Source: CAWAPS01 sp963783945 (GTDB taxonomy: Bacteria; Actinomycetota; Acidimicrobiia; Acidimicrobiales; Palsa-688). From it: DNA of 64,000 nt. Every line of letters starts with the position of its first letter. Positions within the stretch are counted from its first letter, which is position 1. This document shows, in pieces, positions 26,334 through 37,094 of the stretch. The notes below the pieces were generated by a model that ran no database searches, was not told the DNA's origin, and saw only the letters and a program-made list of their open reading frames with translations. A program made the translations under genes and the position numbers. Location of the stretch: contig CAWAPS010000037.1 of the NCBI GenBank assembly GCA_963783945.1, forward strand, positions 3,919-67,918, in the 5' to 3' direction.

Positions 26334-28521
26334 CCGCGAACTGGATCTTGTCGCATCCGGCCGCCACGGGGACCCACACCGGATCCTGGGCCGCCACGAA
26401 GGACTCGTACGGGCATTCCGGCCGGGCGCCGCCTCAGTGAAGCTCCTCACGGGTACGGCGGCGGCGCCCGATGTCACTGACATGGTCCGCGTCCATCCGG
26501 CTGGGGTTTTCGAAGGGGCGATCGACGAGTCCGCCACCGACTATCGCCTCGAGGCCGTGTACGAGCGCAAGGGCGAGGTTTCGACGTTCCGCTTCGATGA
26601 TCCTTATCGAACCTGGCCGACGCTCGGCGAGCTCGACCTCCACCTGTTCGCCGAGGGACGGCACCATCGGCTGTGGGACGTCCTCGGATCTCACCCCCGA
26701 GTCCACGACGGGATGGAAGGCGTCTCGTTCGCGGTCTGGGCACCCAACGCCCGAGCGGTACGGGTCGTCGGGGACTGGAACTTCTGGGACGGCCGGGTCA
26801 ACCCCATGCGGTCGCTCGGGTCTTCGGGAGTGTGGGAGCTGTTCGTTCCCGGGGTGCCCGTCGGCGCCCGCTACAAGTATGAGATCGTCACCGCCGACGA
26901 GCGGCTGATCTTGAAGACCGACCCGCTGGCCTTTCTGCTGGAGGTGCCACCGTCGACGGCCAGCATCGTCGTGGGCCCCTCGACCCACGAATGGGGGACG
27001 CGGCGTGGATGGAGGACAGGGCCTCGGTAGACGGGATGCACCGTCCGATGGCGATCTACGAGTTGCACATCGGGTCCTGGCGGCGAACCGATGACGGCGC
27101 AGGAGGCCGCCGGCCCCTGACCTATCGGGAGCTGGCCCGGCAACTGCCGGACTACGTGGCCGGTCTCGGTTTCACCCACGTGGAATTCATGCCGGTCGCG
27201 GAGCACCCCTTCAGCGGATCCTGGGGGTACCAGGTCTCCGGCTATTACGCCCCGTCCTCGCGCTTCGGTGAGCCGGACGACTTCCGTGTCCTGGTCGACG
27301 CGCTTCACCAGCGGGGGGTTGGAGTGATCGTCGATTGGGTGCCGGCCCACTTCCCTCGCGACGAGTTCGCGCTCAGCGCGCTTCGACGGGACCGCGCTTT
27401 ACGAGCACGGCGACCCCCGGCAGGGTGAGCACCCCGACTGGGGGACTTTGATATTCAACTTCGGCCGGACCGAGGTCCGTAACTTCCTGGTGGCCAACGC
27501 CCTCTACTGGATAGGTGAATTCCATGTCGACGGGCTCCGCGTCGACGCCGTGGCCTCCATCCTCTACCTCGATTACTCCAGGAACGAAGGGGAATGGGTA
27601 CCGAATCGGTTCGGCGGCCGGGAGAACCTGGAGGCGGTGGAGTTCCTGAAGGAAGTCAACCAGGCGGTCTTCGGCGAGCATCCGGGAGCAACCATGATCG
27701 CCGAGGAATCCACCGCCTGGCCCGGTGTGTCCCGGCCGACCTACCTGGGCGGGCTCGGCTTCGGCTTCAAGTGGAACATGGGATGGATGCACGACACCCT
27801 CGACTACTTCCACTACGACCCGATCCATCGCCGCTACCACCACGGAGAGCTGACGTTCGGTCTGCTGTACGCCTGGTCGGAGAACTTCATCCTGCCGCTC
27901 TCACACGACGAAGTGGTCCACGGAAAGAGCTCCTTGCTCAACAAGATGCCGGGCGATCGGCGGCAACAGCTCGCCAACCTCCGGTGCCTGTACGCGTGGA
28001 TGTGGGCCCACCCCGGCAAGCAGATGCTGTTCATGGGGGCGGAGCTGGGCCAGGAACGGGAGTGGGATCACGACACCGAGCTGGACTGGTGGATCCTCGA
28101 CACCTGGGAGGACCACCGTCGCCTCCACTCGATGGTCGCGGACCTCAACCTGATTTACCGCTCCCGACCGGCGCTCTGGGAGGAAGACTTTCAAGAATCC
28201 GGGTTCGAGTGGATAGACGCCGACGATTCGGATCAGAGCGTTCTGTCCTTTCTCCGGCGGCGTCGGGAACGCGACGCCGGCGACGGGGCCGTCGTCTGCG
28301 TCGCCAACCTGACTCCGGTGCCGCGGCACGGCTACCGGATCGGGCTTCCGGCCCCTGGTCGGTGGGGAGAGTTGCTCAACACCGACGCCCGGGAGTGGGG
28401 CGGAACCGGAATGGGAAACCTCGGCGCGGTCTATGCCGAGGATGTCCGCTGGCATGGCCGTCCGTGGTCGGCGCGGCTGACCCTCCCTCCGCTGAGCGTG
28501 CTCTGGTTCGCCGCTGACTGA
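26320..28521 (+). CDS. glgB: 1,4-alpha-glucan branching enzyme (two compensating frameshifts in this sequence)
   Basis: A GH13 enzyme that adds alpha-1,6 branches; 733 residues after correction. E-set/CBM48 domains come first (SFAVWAPNARAVRVVGDWNFW), then EHPFSGSWGYQVSGYYAP, the nucleophile in DGLRVDAVASILYLDYSR, the acid in MIAEESTAWPGVS and PLSHDEVVHGKSSL. The frame breaks twice. One G appears to be missing in the five-G run 26993-26997 (THEWG to DAAWMEDR). One extra base appears at about 27375-27380 (DEFALS to RFDGTALYEHGDP). The two cancel, so the rest of the gene is in the original frame. Probably sequence error, because about 127 codons between the breaks keep full family similarity. 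Confidence 0.9.
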
Positions 28522-28620
28522 CGCACGTCTTTGCCGCGGTGACGCGACCGGACCCCTGCCAGGATCCAGGGCCGCACCCGCCTGCAACCGCCGCCTGTGA
28601 CCTAAGGAATCCGCCGTCGC

Positions 28621-29607
28621 CTACGCGGGCGCCGCCACTTCCATCCGGAGGTCTTCGGCCGCCTGCTCGGGCGGCACGACATTTATGAGCACCCCGGAAC
28701 CCATCTCGAATCCCCCGCGCGTCGAGATCTTCGGTACCACGTGCACATGCCAGTGAAAGTCGGCTTCGAGCCGGAATGGGGCCGAATGGAACATCAGGTT
28801 GTAGGCCACGTCGCCGACCTTGGATCGAAGCGCCGCCAGGGCCCGGCGCACCGAGACCCCGATCGCTGCGAGATCCTCGCCGTCGGCGTCGTGCAGGTGG
28901 GTCTGGTGATTGTGAGGAATGATCAGCATCTCGTAGGGGGTGCCGCTCCAGAACGGGCAGATCGTCGCTACCCGGTCGTCGGCGTAGACCATGCGGTGGC
29001 CGGTGTCCTCTTCAGCGTCGATCACCGCGCACAACAGGCAGTTGCCCTGGAAACGGGCGAAGCCGGCCAGTTCGTTGGCGGCCTCGCCCGGGATGAACGG
29101 CATCGACATCAGCTGCCCGTGCGGGTGCTCGATCGACGCCCCGGCCTCGCGGCCGGAGTTGACCACGGCCTGGCTGTAGCGCAGACCTGGCGCGCTGGCA
29201 TGTTCGAGCATCCGGTCGCGGATGGCCTCCATGACCAGGGCGGCGTGGGCATCGCTCAGGTCGGCCCAGCTCCCGTGGTGCTCGGGAGTGAGGACCAGGA
29301 CGTCATGGATCCCGCTCGCCGGCGCCTGGGTGTAAACGGGGCCAAGGTGGGTCACGACCATCGGCTCGGCGCCGCTGAAAGCCGGGTAGAGGTTGGCAAC
29401 CACCCGGACTGCCCAGTGGCCGTCGAGGCTGTAGCTCGTCAGCACCGGGGCGACGTCAGTCTCCTGGCCGGGACAGAACGGGCACGGGCGGTGAGTATCG
29501 TCCTGGACGGGCAGCCGCCGGGAGAGAAAGTCCGATGGGCGGCGGGCCCGGTCTCCCGCGATCACGACCCACCGTCCCGTCATGGGGTCGAGCCGAAGCT
29601 GGCTCAT
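28621..29607 (-). CDS. galT: Galactose-1-phosphate uridylyltransferase
   Basis: A 328-residue HIT-superfamily enzyme of the Leloir pathway that exchanges UMP between UDP-glucose and galactose-1-phosphate. PCPFCPG supplies zinc cysteines, SIEHPHGQLMSM holds the active-site HPH with the nucleophilic histidine, and FHWHVHVVPKIS is the second histidine cluster. It is convergent with glgB. No galK or galE is next to it, so it may serve nucleotide-sugar supply rather than galactose use; an ADP-sugar pyrophosphorylase relative cannot be excluded. Confidence 0.88.
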   Translation of the reverse strand: MSQLRLDPMTGRWVVIAGDRARRPSDFLSRRLPVQDDTHRPCPFCPGQETDVAPVLTSYSLDGHWAVRVVANLYPAFSGAEPMVVTHLGPVYTQAPASGIHDVLVLTPEHHGSWADLSDAHAALVMEAIRDRMLEHASAPGLRYSQAVVNSGREAGASIEHPHGQLMSMPFIPGEAANELAGFARFQGNCLLCAVIDAEEDTGHRMVYADDRVATICPFWSGTPYEMLIIPHNHQTHLHDADGEDLAAIGVSVRRALAALRSKVGDVAYNLMFHSAPFRLEADFHWHVHVVPKISTRGGFEMGSGVLINVVPPEQAAEDLRMEVAAPA

Positions 29608-29769
29608 TGCGCCGTAGGAAGGCGAGGATCGTTGGTCACGTTCAGACGGTACCGCCGCTGGAACCTAAACTCGCGCGCCCCCCGAACAGGTCACGAATCA
29701 CCGGAACGATCACGTCGCGGCTGCCCCCGCGGTCTCGAGCATCCACCTCACGTTATCAGGGGGTTGAAA

Positions 29770-29787
29770 GCCGCCCGGACGGGCGGC
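29770..29787. repeat. Short GC hairpin upstream of cysteine desulfurase
   Basis: An almost perfect 18-base palindrome (gccgcccg, two bases, cgggcggc) 23 bases before the desulfurase start. There is no T-run, so it is not a typical intrinsic terminator. It could be a regulatory hairpin or chance in a high-GC gap. Confidence 0.35.
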
Positions 29788-29810
29788 GTACGTCGGTACG
29801 CTCTAAGGCT

Positions 29811-30944
29811 GTGCTGGCGTACCTGGACCACGCCGCCAGCGGACCCGTTCATCCCGCCGCGGCAGAAGCCATGACCCCCTGGCTCACGCGTCGGTTCGGC
29901 AACCCGTCCGGCGCCCATCAAGTGGCCCGGGCGGCGCGCGCCGCGGTCGACGAGGCAAGAGACGTGGTCGCCGATTTTCTCGGAGTGGAGCCGGGCGGGA
30001 TCACCTTCACGTCCGGAGGAACCGAGTCCGACAACCTCGCCATCCTGGGCGCGGTGGCCGCCCGCCCCGGTCCGGTCGTGGTCTCCGCGGTGGAGCACCC
30101 GGCGGTGATCGAGTCGGCCAGGGCCAGCGGCCAGGAGGTGCGAATCGTCCCCGTGGACGCCGACGGCCAAGTCAACGTCGACGGTTTGCGCCGGCTGCTC
30201 GATCCCGACGTGGCCATCGTGTCCGTCCAGCTGGTCAACCACGAGACGGGTGCGGTACAGCATCTGGGTGGGATCGCACGGAGAGTCCGGAAGCTGGCCC
30301 CGCGTGCCATATTTCACACCGACGCCGTGCAGGCCGCAGCCTGGATGGACCTGTCGGTTGCCGCCGGCGACGCCGATCTCGTCAGCATCAGCGGCCACAA
30401 GGCCGGCGGCCCGCAGGGGGTGGGGGTGCTGGCGGCCAGGGGCCATCAGCAGTTGCGTGCGATCATCCACGGAGGGGGGCAGGAGCGCGAGTTGCGCAGC
30501 GGGACCCAGAATGTGGCCGCGATCGCCGGCCTGGGGGCGGCGGTCGCCGCTCTCGGGCCCCAGCGCCAGCCGGCCGGACAGCGGGTCGGCCGGCTGCGTG
30601 ACGACCTTTCGGCCCGGATACGCCAGGCCGTCCCCGACGCGGTGGAGACGGCAGCCCGGGGGCCGAGAGCGCCCGGCCATCTCCACCTGCGCTTCCCCGG
30701 GATCGAGAGCGAGTCCCTGCTGGTGCTGCTCGACGAAGCCGGCGTGTGCGCGTCGGCAGGCGCCGCCTGTGCCAGTGGCGCCATCGAACCGAGTCCGGTC
30801 CTACTGGCCATGGGCGTCGACAAGACCGAAGCCCTGTCGAGCTTGAGGCTCAGCCTCGGCCCGACCACGGCCGGCGCCGAAATCGACGCCGCCGTCGCAG
30901 CAGTCACCAGCGCCGTCACCCGTTTGCGCGGAGGCGAGCGATGA
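29811..30944 (+). CDS. Cysteine desulfurase (IscS/NifS family)
   Basis: A 377-residue PLP enzyme that takes sulfur from cysteine. Motifs: YLDHAASGPVHP (N-terminus), FTSGGTESDNLAI, VEHPAVIES, HTDAVQAAAWM, the Schiff-base lysine in SISGHKAGGPQGVG, ELRSGTQNVAAIAG and the catalytic-cysteine loop GVCASAGAACASGAIEPS. The frame is open far upstream, but the GTG at 29811 gives the normal start (MLAYLDHAASG). The last base pairs overlap the ATG of mnmA (ATGA), so its sulfur most likely feeds tRNA 2-thiolation. Confidence 0.94.
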   Translation: MLAYLDHAASGPVHPAAAEAMTPWLTRRFGNPSGAHQVARAARAAVDEARDVVADFLGVEPGGITFTSGGTESDNLAILGAVAARPGPVVVSAVEHPAVIESARASGQEVRIVPVDADGQVNVDGLRRLLDPDVAIVSVQLVNHETGAVQHLGGIARRVRKLAPRAIFHTDAVQAAAWMDLSVAAGDADLVSISGHKAGGPQGVGVLAARGHQQLRAIIHGGGQERELRSGTQNVAAIAGLGAAVAALGPQRQPAGQRVGRLRDDLSARIRQAVPDAVETAARGPRAPGHLHLRFPGIESESLLVLLDEAGVCASAGAACASGAIEPSPVLLAMGVDKTEALSSLRLSLGPTTAGAEIDAAVAAVTSAVTRLRGGER

Positions 30945-31975
30945 GGGTTCTCGTTGCCATGTCCGGGGGAGTGGACTCGTCGGTTGCCGCCGCCCTATTA
31001 GCAGGCGAGGGCCACGACGTGGTGGGAGTGACCATGAAGCTCTGGGGCGGTCCCTCCGACACCGGCTGCTGCTCGGTCGCGGACGTTGACGACGCCCGCC
31101 GGGTGGCTCAGCAGCTGGGCATAGCCCATCACGTGTTCAACTTCAGCGAGGCCTTCGAGCGCCACGTCGTAGGTCCCTATGTGGCCGACCACGCCTCGGG
31201 ACGCACGCCGAACCCCTGTGTCGAGTGCAACCGGCACCTGAAGTTCGATCGCCTTCTGGAGCGGGCGGCCTCCCTCGATTTCGACGCCGTCGCGACGGGT
31301 CACTACGCCCGGGTGGTCCGAGGGCCGGGACCGCAGTGGTCGTTGCGGCGCGGGGTGGACCGGGATAAGGACCAGTCCTACGTCCTCCACATGCTCGGCC
31401 AGCAGGAACTGGCCCGGGTGCTGCTCCCAGTGGGCGGCATGGCTAAGTCAGAGGTCCGCGATCAGGCGGCCCGGCTTGGGCTGCGCACGGCCGCCAAGCC
31501 GGACAGCCAGGACGTCTGCTTCATTTCCCGGGTTGACGGCCGGCAGGCCTTTCTGGGCGCCCGCATCCCGCTTCGCCCGGCTCGGGTAGTCGACGGAACC
31601 GGGGCCGAGGTGGGGGAGCTGCCCGCGGTCGAACTGGTGACCGTAGGTCAGCGTCGAGGTATTGGAGCCGGGCCTGATGGCGAACGGCGTTACGTGGTGT
31701 CGGTCGAGCCGCGATCGGCGACAGTCACCGTCGGCCCGGTCGCCGAACTCCTGGTTTCCGCGGTCGCGGTCAGAGAGCCCGTCTGGGTGAGCTCCCCGCC
31801 CGAGCCAGGGGAGCAGCTCGAGGTACAAACGAGCGCCCACGGCCTTCCGGTCGCCGCAACCTGGTCGGCGGAGGGCCGGGTGGTCGTCGCCGAGCCGGTT
31901 CGGCGGGTCGCCCCCGGTCAGAGCGTGGTGCTCTACCGGGGCGATGCCGTGGTCGGTGGCGGTTCGGCCTGCTGA
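30941..31975 (+). CDS. mnmA: tRNA-uridine 2-sulfurtransferase
   Basis: A 344-residue enzyme that thiolates U34 of Lys, Glu and Gln tRNAs. The PP-loop is MSGGVDSSVAAALL. The catalytic cysteines lie in NPCVECNRHLKFD and in KPDSQDVCFIS, with TGHYARVV and DQSYVLHMLGQ between them and VTVGQRRGIG in the C-terminal barrel. The ATG overlaps the desulfurase stop, giving a sulfur donor plus acceptor pair on one transcript. Confidence 0.96.
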   Translation: MRVLVAMSGGVDSSVAAALLAGEGHDVVGVTMKLWGGPSDTGCCSVADVDDARRVAQQLGIAHHVFNFSEAFERHVVGPYVADHASGRTPNPCVECNRHLKFDRLLERAASLDFDAVATGHYARVVRGPGPQWSLRRGVDRDKDQSYVLHMLGQQELARVLLPVGGMAKSEVRDQAARLGLRTAAKPDSQDVCFISRVDGRQAFLGARIPLRPARVVDGTGAEVGELPAVELVTVGQRRGIGAGPDGERRYVVSVEPRSATVTVGPVAELLVSAVAVREPVWVSSPPEPGEQLEVQTSAHGLPVAATWSAEGRVVVAEPVRRVAPGQSVVLYRGDAVVGGGSAC

Positions 31976-32147
31976 GAGGCGGTCGCCAACCCGGGTAACG
32001 GCGGGGGCCGGTCCTTGGCCGGTCTTCATGAGCTGCGACGGCGGATGGGATTTGCGGGCGAACGGCCGGCCTGCCTCTTCGAGCGTCGTTCTGGGCGACA
32101 GGCTCGTGACACCCGCCGTCGTCTCACCTCCCCGGTATCTTCGGACT

Positions 32148-34173
32148 ATGACCTCGGCTGCATGGTCGGAGCGCGCCGGCGAGCTTCGGGAGCTGATCGA
32201 GTACCACACCCGGCGGTATTTCGTCGACGACGACCCGGAGATCACCGACGCCGAGTTCGACGCGCTGGTCGCCGAGCTGTCGGGCATCGAGCGCGACCAC
32301 CCCGAGCTGGCCCGGCCCGACTCGCCCACCCAGACGGTGGGGGGCCTGGCGTCACCGCTTTTCGCCGAGGTGCGGCATCGGACCCCGATGATGTCGCTGG
32401 ACAAGACGACGAGCTACGAGGAGCTTCTGGCCTGGGGCAAGCGGATGGACCGGTTCATATCGGGCGATGTCGCGTACACCTGCGAGCTGAAGATCGACGG
32501 CCTGGCCATGAGCCTGCTCTACGAGGGCGGGCGGCTGACCCGAGCCGCGACCCGCGGCGACGGCGAGGTCGGCGAGGACGTAACCGCCAACGTGCTGACC
32601 ATCCGGGCCATCCCACACGAGCTGCCCACGCCGCGGCCCGATGTCGTCGAGGTGCGCGGCGAGATCTACATGCCGATCCCGGCCTTCGACGAGCTCAATC
32701 GCGCGCCAGTCCGAGGCCGGAGCGCGCATATTCATCAACCCGCGCAACGCCGCCGCCGGATCGCTGCGGCAGAAGGACGCCGAGGTCACCGCCGGCCGGG
32801 ACCTCGGTTTCTGGGCCTATCAGCTCGGGACCGTGGAGGGCGGTCCGGCTTTCTCCCACCACACCGAGACGCTCGACTGGATGCGTTCGGCGGGTCTTCC
32901 GGTAAACCCCAACATCGAGTTGGTGCACGGGCTCGAGGAGGTCGACAGCTACTGCCGATCATGGCTGGACCGCCGTCACTCCCTCGACTACGAGATCGAC
33001 GGCGCGGTGGTCAAGGTTGATGACCTGGCCCAGCGCCGCGAGCTCGGCGCCACTTCGAAGGCGCCGAGGTGGGCTATTGCCTACAAGTTCCCCCCGGAGG
33101 AGAAGACCACTCTGCTCAAGGGGATCATGGTGTCGATCGGGCGCACCGGGAAGGCCACGCCGTTCGCCATGCTCGAGCCCGTCACGGTTGGCGGGGCCAA
33201 AGTGTCGTTGGCGACGCTGCACAACGAGGACCAGGTGCGCATCAAAGACGTGCGGCCCGGAGACACCGTCGTCGTGAGACGGGCCGGTGACGTGATCCCC
33301 GAGGTGCGCGGCCCGGTCCTGCCGCTGCGGCCGGACGGGCTGCCGGCGTGGACGTTCCCGACGGAGTGCCCGGTGTGCCACCAACCGCTGGTGCGCCTGG
33401 AGGGGGAGAGCGATACCTTCTGCATCAACGAGGCCTGCCCCGGCCAGATCGTGCAGCGGATATCCCACTTCGCCTCGCGCGGCGGATTGGACATCGAGCA
33501 CCTGGGCGAGCGGACGGTCAGGCAGTTCCATGAGGCCGGGTTGCTGCAGGACGTCTCGGACATCTATCACCTGGACTACGGGCGCATCGCCGAGTTCGAG
33601 GGATGGGGCGAGACCTCGATCGCCAACCTGCGCGCCGCGGTGGAGGCATCTAAGCAGCGGCCGCTCGCCAACCTCTTGGTCGCCCTCTCCATTCGCCACC
33701 TGGGTGCGACCGGGAGCCAGCTGCTGGCCCGCCATTTCCACCATCTGGACCGCATCCTCGAGGCCAGCGCCGAGGAGCTGGCCAATGTCGAGGGGGTGGG
33801 TCCGATCATCGGGGCCAGTGTGCAGCGGTTCTTCGCCAACGAGAGCAACCGGGCTCTCGTCGAGCGCCTCCGCGCCGCCGGGCTCAACCTGGAGGGGCCA
33901 GGAGCTCCGGAGCAGCTCCAGGTTCTCGAGGGGGCCTCGGTGGTCGTTACCGGAACCCTCGAAGGGTGGTCGCGCGAGGCTGCGGAGGACGCCGTCAAGT
34001 CTCGGGGCGGCAAGAGCCCGGGCAGCGTCTCGAAGAAGACCACGGCGCTCGTCGTGGGCACCGAGCCGGGCGGAGCCAAGCTGCGACGGGCCGAGGAGCT
34101 CGGCATTCCGGTCCTCGACGAGGCCGGCTTTGCTCACCTGCTCGAAACGGGAGAGCTGCCGCCTCACAACTAG
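32148..34173 (+). CDS. ligA: NAD-dependent DNA ligase (one frameshift in this sequence)
   Basis: About 674 residues after correction, normal for LigA. Domain Ia starts at YHTRRYFVDDDPEITDAEFD. The adenylated lysine is in CELKIDGLAMSLLYE, followed by TRGDGEVGEDVTANV and EVRGEIYMP. The zinc finger is CPVCHQPL plus CINEACPG, then HhH repeats and a C-terminal BRCT domain (GASVVVTGTLEGWSREAAED). The frame breaks at about 32699-32706 in a cgcgcg run (DELN to RQSEAGARIFINPRN), equal to one extra base. As an essential gene with intact motifs on both sides, this looks like sequence error. Confidence 0.93.
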
Positions 34174-34191
34174 GACGCTCCCGAAGTAATC

Positions 34192-34261
34192 GCCAACCGA
34201 CCACTTCGCGACGAGAACTGGTGGTCGGGGGCAAGTGCTCGCCGCGAAGTGGTTAGCTGGC
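34192..34261. repeat. Imperfect inverted repeat between ligA and pknB
   Basis: Arms 34192-34215 and 34238-34261 pair at 20 of 24 positions around a core of accacttcgcg/cgcgaagtggt, with a 22-base loop. It lies 18 bases after the ligA stop. There is no T-tract, so it is either an unusual terminator-like hairpin or a small mobile repeat remnant. Confidence 0.6.
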
Positions 34262-34458
34262 GCGGCCGGGCAGTGATAGGCGGTCAAACAACTCAGGAGC
34301 GAGCCGCCGCGCCGGGCGGTTGCGGCCGGTCCGGTGCGGCCGTGTCGTGGGTGTCCACCGCGCCGCTATCCGCCGCGACCCCGTCCGCCGAAGACGCGGT
34401 TCCGGAGCCGGCAACCGGGGTCCGCGATCGAGAAGAACCGGCCAAGTAGCCTGCCCAT

Positions 34459-36658
34459 GTGGCGTCGTCGCGCATCGCCGACTCGGTGGGGCGCGTCCTC
34501 AATGGCCGCTACCGCCTGACTCGCCCCCTCGGGGTGGGAGCGTCGGCGCACGTGTACGTGGCCGAAGACGTCAGCCTCCGCCGCCTGGTAGCCATCAAAG
34601 TGCTGCACCCGGCGCTGGCCGGCGACGAGGGATTCCTCAGGCGATTCCGGGCCGAATCGAGGGTGGTGGCCTCGTTGCGGCACGAGAACATCCTTACGGT
34701 CTACGACTGGGGAGAGGACGGGGGCTCCCCCTTTCTGGTCATGGAGCTGCTCACGGGTGGGAGCCTGCGATCCATGATGGACAAGGGCAGCCTCCTTTCA
34801 CCCGCCCAGGCGGCCGAAGTGGGGGTGCAGGCCAGCCGGGCTCTGGACTACGCCCACCGCCGGGGGCTGGTCCACCGTGACATCAAGCCGGCGAATCTCA
34901 TATTCGACGGCGAGGGGAGGGTCAGAGTGGCCGACTTCGGTCTGGCCCGTGCTCTCGCCGAAGCCACGTGGACCGAGCCGGCCGGAGCGGTGGTGGGAAC
35001 CGCCCGTTACGCCGCTCCCGAACAGGCCAAGGGGCGCCACCTGGACGGCAAAGCCGACGTGTACTCGCTGGCGCTGGTGCTGGTGGAGGCGACGACCGGG
35101 ACCGTCCCGTTCGCCGCCGATACCACCCTCGGCACTCTCATGGCCCGTATAGAGAACCCGCTCGTGGTGCCCGATCAGGTCGGCGCACTCCAGCCGGTCC
35201 TGGAGGCGGCGGGCACGGTCGACCCGGAGGCCCGTCTGGATGCGGCCACCCTGGCCCGCCGCCTCTCCCTGATTGCCGCCAAGCTGGCCCCACCTGCGCC
35301 GCTGCCGCTGGCCGGCCCGCTCTCCGGCGGCGGGCTGGAACAGGACCTGAGCCCGACGGAGTACCCGGGACGGCCCCGGCTGTTCGACGGGGCCGCCGTC
35401 GAGCCGGGCGATAACCGCACCTCGAGGGGGTACGGCGAACCGGCCGCCAACCGGGACGGGCCGGACGGGTGGGACGAGTGGGTCACCCCCGACGAATGGG
35501 TAGGGCCGGACGATCGGCTGGAATCCGACGATTGGCTGGAGTCTGACGGTCGGCTGGACCCCGACGATCGGCTGGACCCCGACGATCGGCTGGACCCCGA
35601 CAATCGGCCGATCCCGAGCGCCGACTCCCTCCGGGATAGCCGGACCGGCCCCGGCCTCACCCGCCAGCCGGTCCGCCGGCCGGGCCCGGTTTCCGACCGG
35701 GGCGTCCGCCCCCCCGATCTGGCCGAACCAGCCGGGCGAGGAGCGCCGCCCCGGGGCCGGCGCCGCCGCCGGCGGTGGCCGAAACGGCTGGGGTTGGTGT
35801 TGGCTGTTCTGGCCCTCGTGGCGGGCGGTGCGATCGCCCTGGTGGCCAGCGGCTCGCTGGTGCCTTCCCACCCCGTTCCACCGCGTCGTCGGCGACACGA
35901 CGGCGCAGGCGGAAGCGGCTCTCCGTCCTCTGCACTTCAACCTGGTCGTGGCCGGCCACGCCTACAGCGGCCGGGCGGCCAGCACGATCCTCCAGCAGGT
36001 CCCTTCGGGCGGGCGGCTGAAGCAGGGCAAGTCGGTCCGGGTCGTCCTTTCCCTGGGGCCCCGGCCCGTACCCGTGCCCCACCTCGCCAACCTGACGGAA
36101 TCCCAGGCCGACGCCGCCCTCGAGGCCGCCGGTTTGCGGCCGGCCGTGCCGGTCAAGAGGGAGTCGAGCATGACCGTGCCGGCCGGGGTGGTCATCACCA
36201 GCGCACCCAGTGGGGGCACCCTGGTCCCGGGCCGCGCCGTCTCGCTCACCGTGTCCACTGGAAAGCCTCACGTGCCGGTACCCGGGCTGCCGGGCGCCAG
36301 TGCCGCCAGCTACACCGCGGCCTCGGCCGTCATGAATGCCAGTGGGCTGCAGTCGGTCCAAAGCTCGGCCTACAGCAACACGGTCCCGAAGGGTGCGGTG
36401 ATCTCGACCCAGCCGCCTGCGGGGACCTCGGTCGTCGTGGGCTCCCAGGTGACCGTGCAGGTATCACTCGGCCCCCATTTGGTGGTCGTCCCCTACGTCC
36501 ACGGCGACTCGGTCACCGGCGCCGCGCAAAGCCTCGAGGCGGGAGGCTTCTCGGTAAGTGGCGTCAGTGGAAACCCCACCGCCACCGTGAGCGGGACGTC
36601 GCCCTCGGGCGGTAGCGAGATCCTCTACGGATCCTCGGTGCAGATCGTCACCGGGTGA
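34459..36658 (+). CDS. pknB: Membrane Ser/Thr protein kinase with four PASTA domains (one frameshift)
   Basis: About 732 residues after correction. The kinase domain (about 18-275) has LGVGASAHVYVAEDV, the ATP lysine Lys47 (VAIKV), HRDIKPANL (Asp141), ADFGLA (Asp159) and YAAPEQ. An acidic juxtamembrane linker carries DDRLDP repeats. A single membrane helix (KRLGLVLAVLALVAGGAIAL) follows an Arg-rich stretch. Four extracellular PASTA repeats end the protein (VVGDTTAQAEAALRPL, VPHLANLTESQADAALEAAG, VPGLPGASAASYTAASAVMN, VPYVHGDSVTGAAQSLEAGG). PASTA kinases sense peptidoglycan or lipid II and control wall growth. The frame changes at about 35870-35885, just after the membrane helix, equal to one extra base. 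No cell-division cluster surrounds it. Confidence 0.9.
35509..35610 (+). repeat. Tandem 18-bp repeat inside pknB
   Basis: About five to six degenerate copies of an 18-base unit (gacgatcggctggacccc) encode DDRLDP and variants in the juxtamembrane linker. The last three copies are nearly identical, so the number may vary between strains. Confidence 0.8.
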
Positions 36659-36671
36659 AGCCTGGACGGGC

Positions 36672-37094
36672 TCAGGGGGCGGTGATGTCTTTTACCCGCC
36701 GCCACACCTCCACGGTCGCGGGGCCGGCGGCTCCCAGGGCACCCGAGCTCTGCAGGGCGATCATTTTGGTGATGTCGCCGTCCACCTTGATGCGGCCTCC
36801 GAGGAAAGCGCTCATGGCGGCTTGGGTGTCCCCGTCGACCAGGATGGCCTTCGCCGTGTCGTAGCCGAGGGTCAACGTCAGGTCGGGATGCTCGAGGTGA
36901 CCGGTGTCTATCTCCAACCGGCCAGTGGAGGTGTCGATGTGGGCGCGGATGACTCCGTCGCCGAACGGCACGTCGTTTATGACCTGGTTCATCCGGACGC
37001 TCACCGGAATGGCGGGAACCTGGTCCTCGAACTCAGCCCGGATCTTGCGGGACTCTTCGAGCCATTTGTCGCTCAGGAACGGGTATTGAGCCAC
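36672..37094 (-). CDS. SCP2 sterol-binding-like domain protein
   Basis: A 140-residue single-domain protein from the GTG chosen here. It starts AQYPFLSDKWLEESRKI and continues with IDTSTGRLEIDTGHLEHPDLTL, TAKAILVDGDTQAAMSAFLGGRIKVDGDITKM, the latter part typical of SCP2-fold lipid-binding proteins. The frame extends upstream to 37166, but an agaggggg ribosome-binding site and the usual YPFLS start support 37094. It probably binds a hydrophobic ligand; the ligand is unknown. Convergent with pknB. Confidence 0.82.
   Translation of the reverse strand: MAQYPFLSDKWLEESRKIRAEFEDQVPAIPVSVRMNQVINDVPFGDGVIRAHIDTSTGRLEIDTGHLEHPDLTLTLGYDTAKAILVDGDTQAAMSAFLGGRIKVDGDITKMIALQSSGALGAAGPATVEVWRRVKDITAP

Noticed and set aside
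26320..28521. glgB as a pseudogene
   Set aside because: The two shifts cancel and the segment between them keeps full conservation of catalytic-domain motifs, which is not expected after real inactivation.
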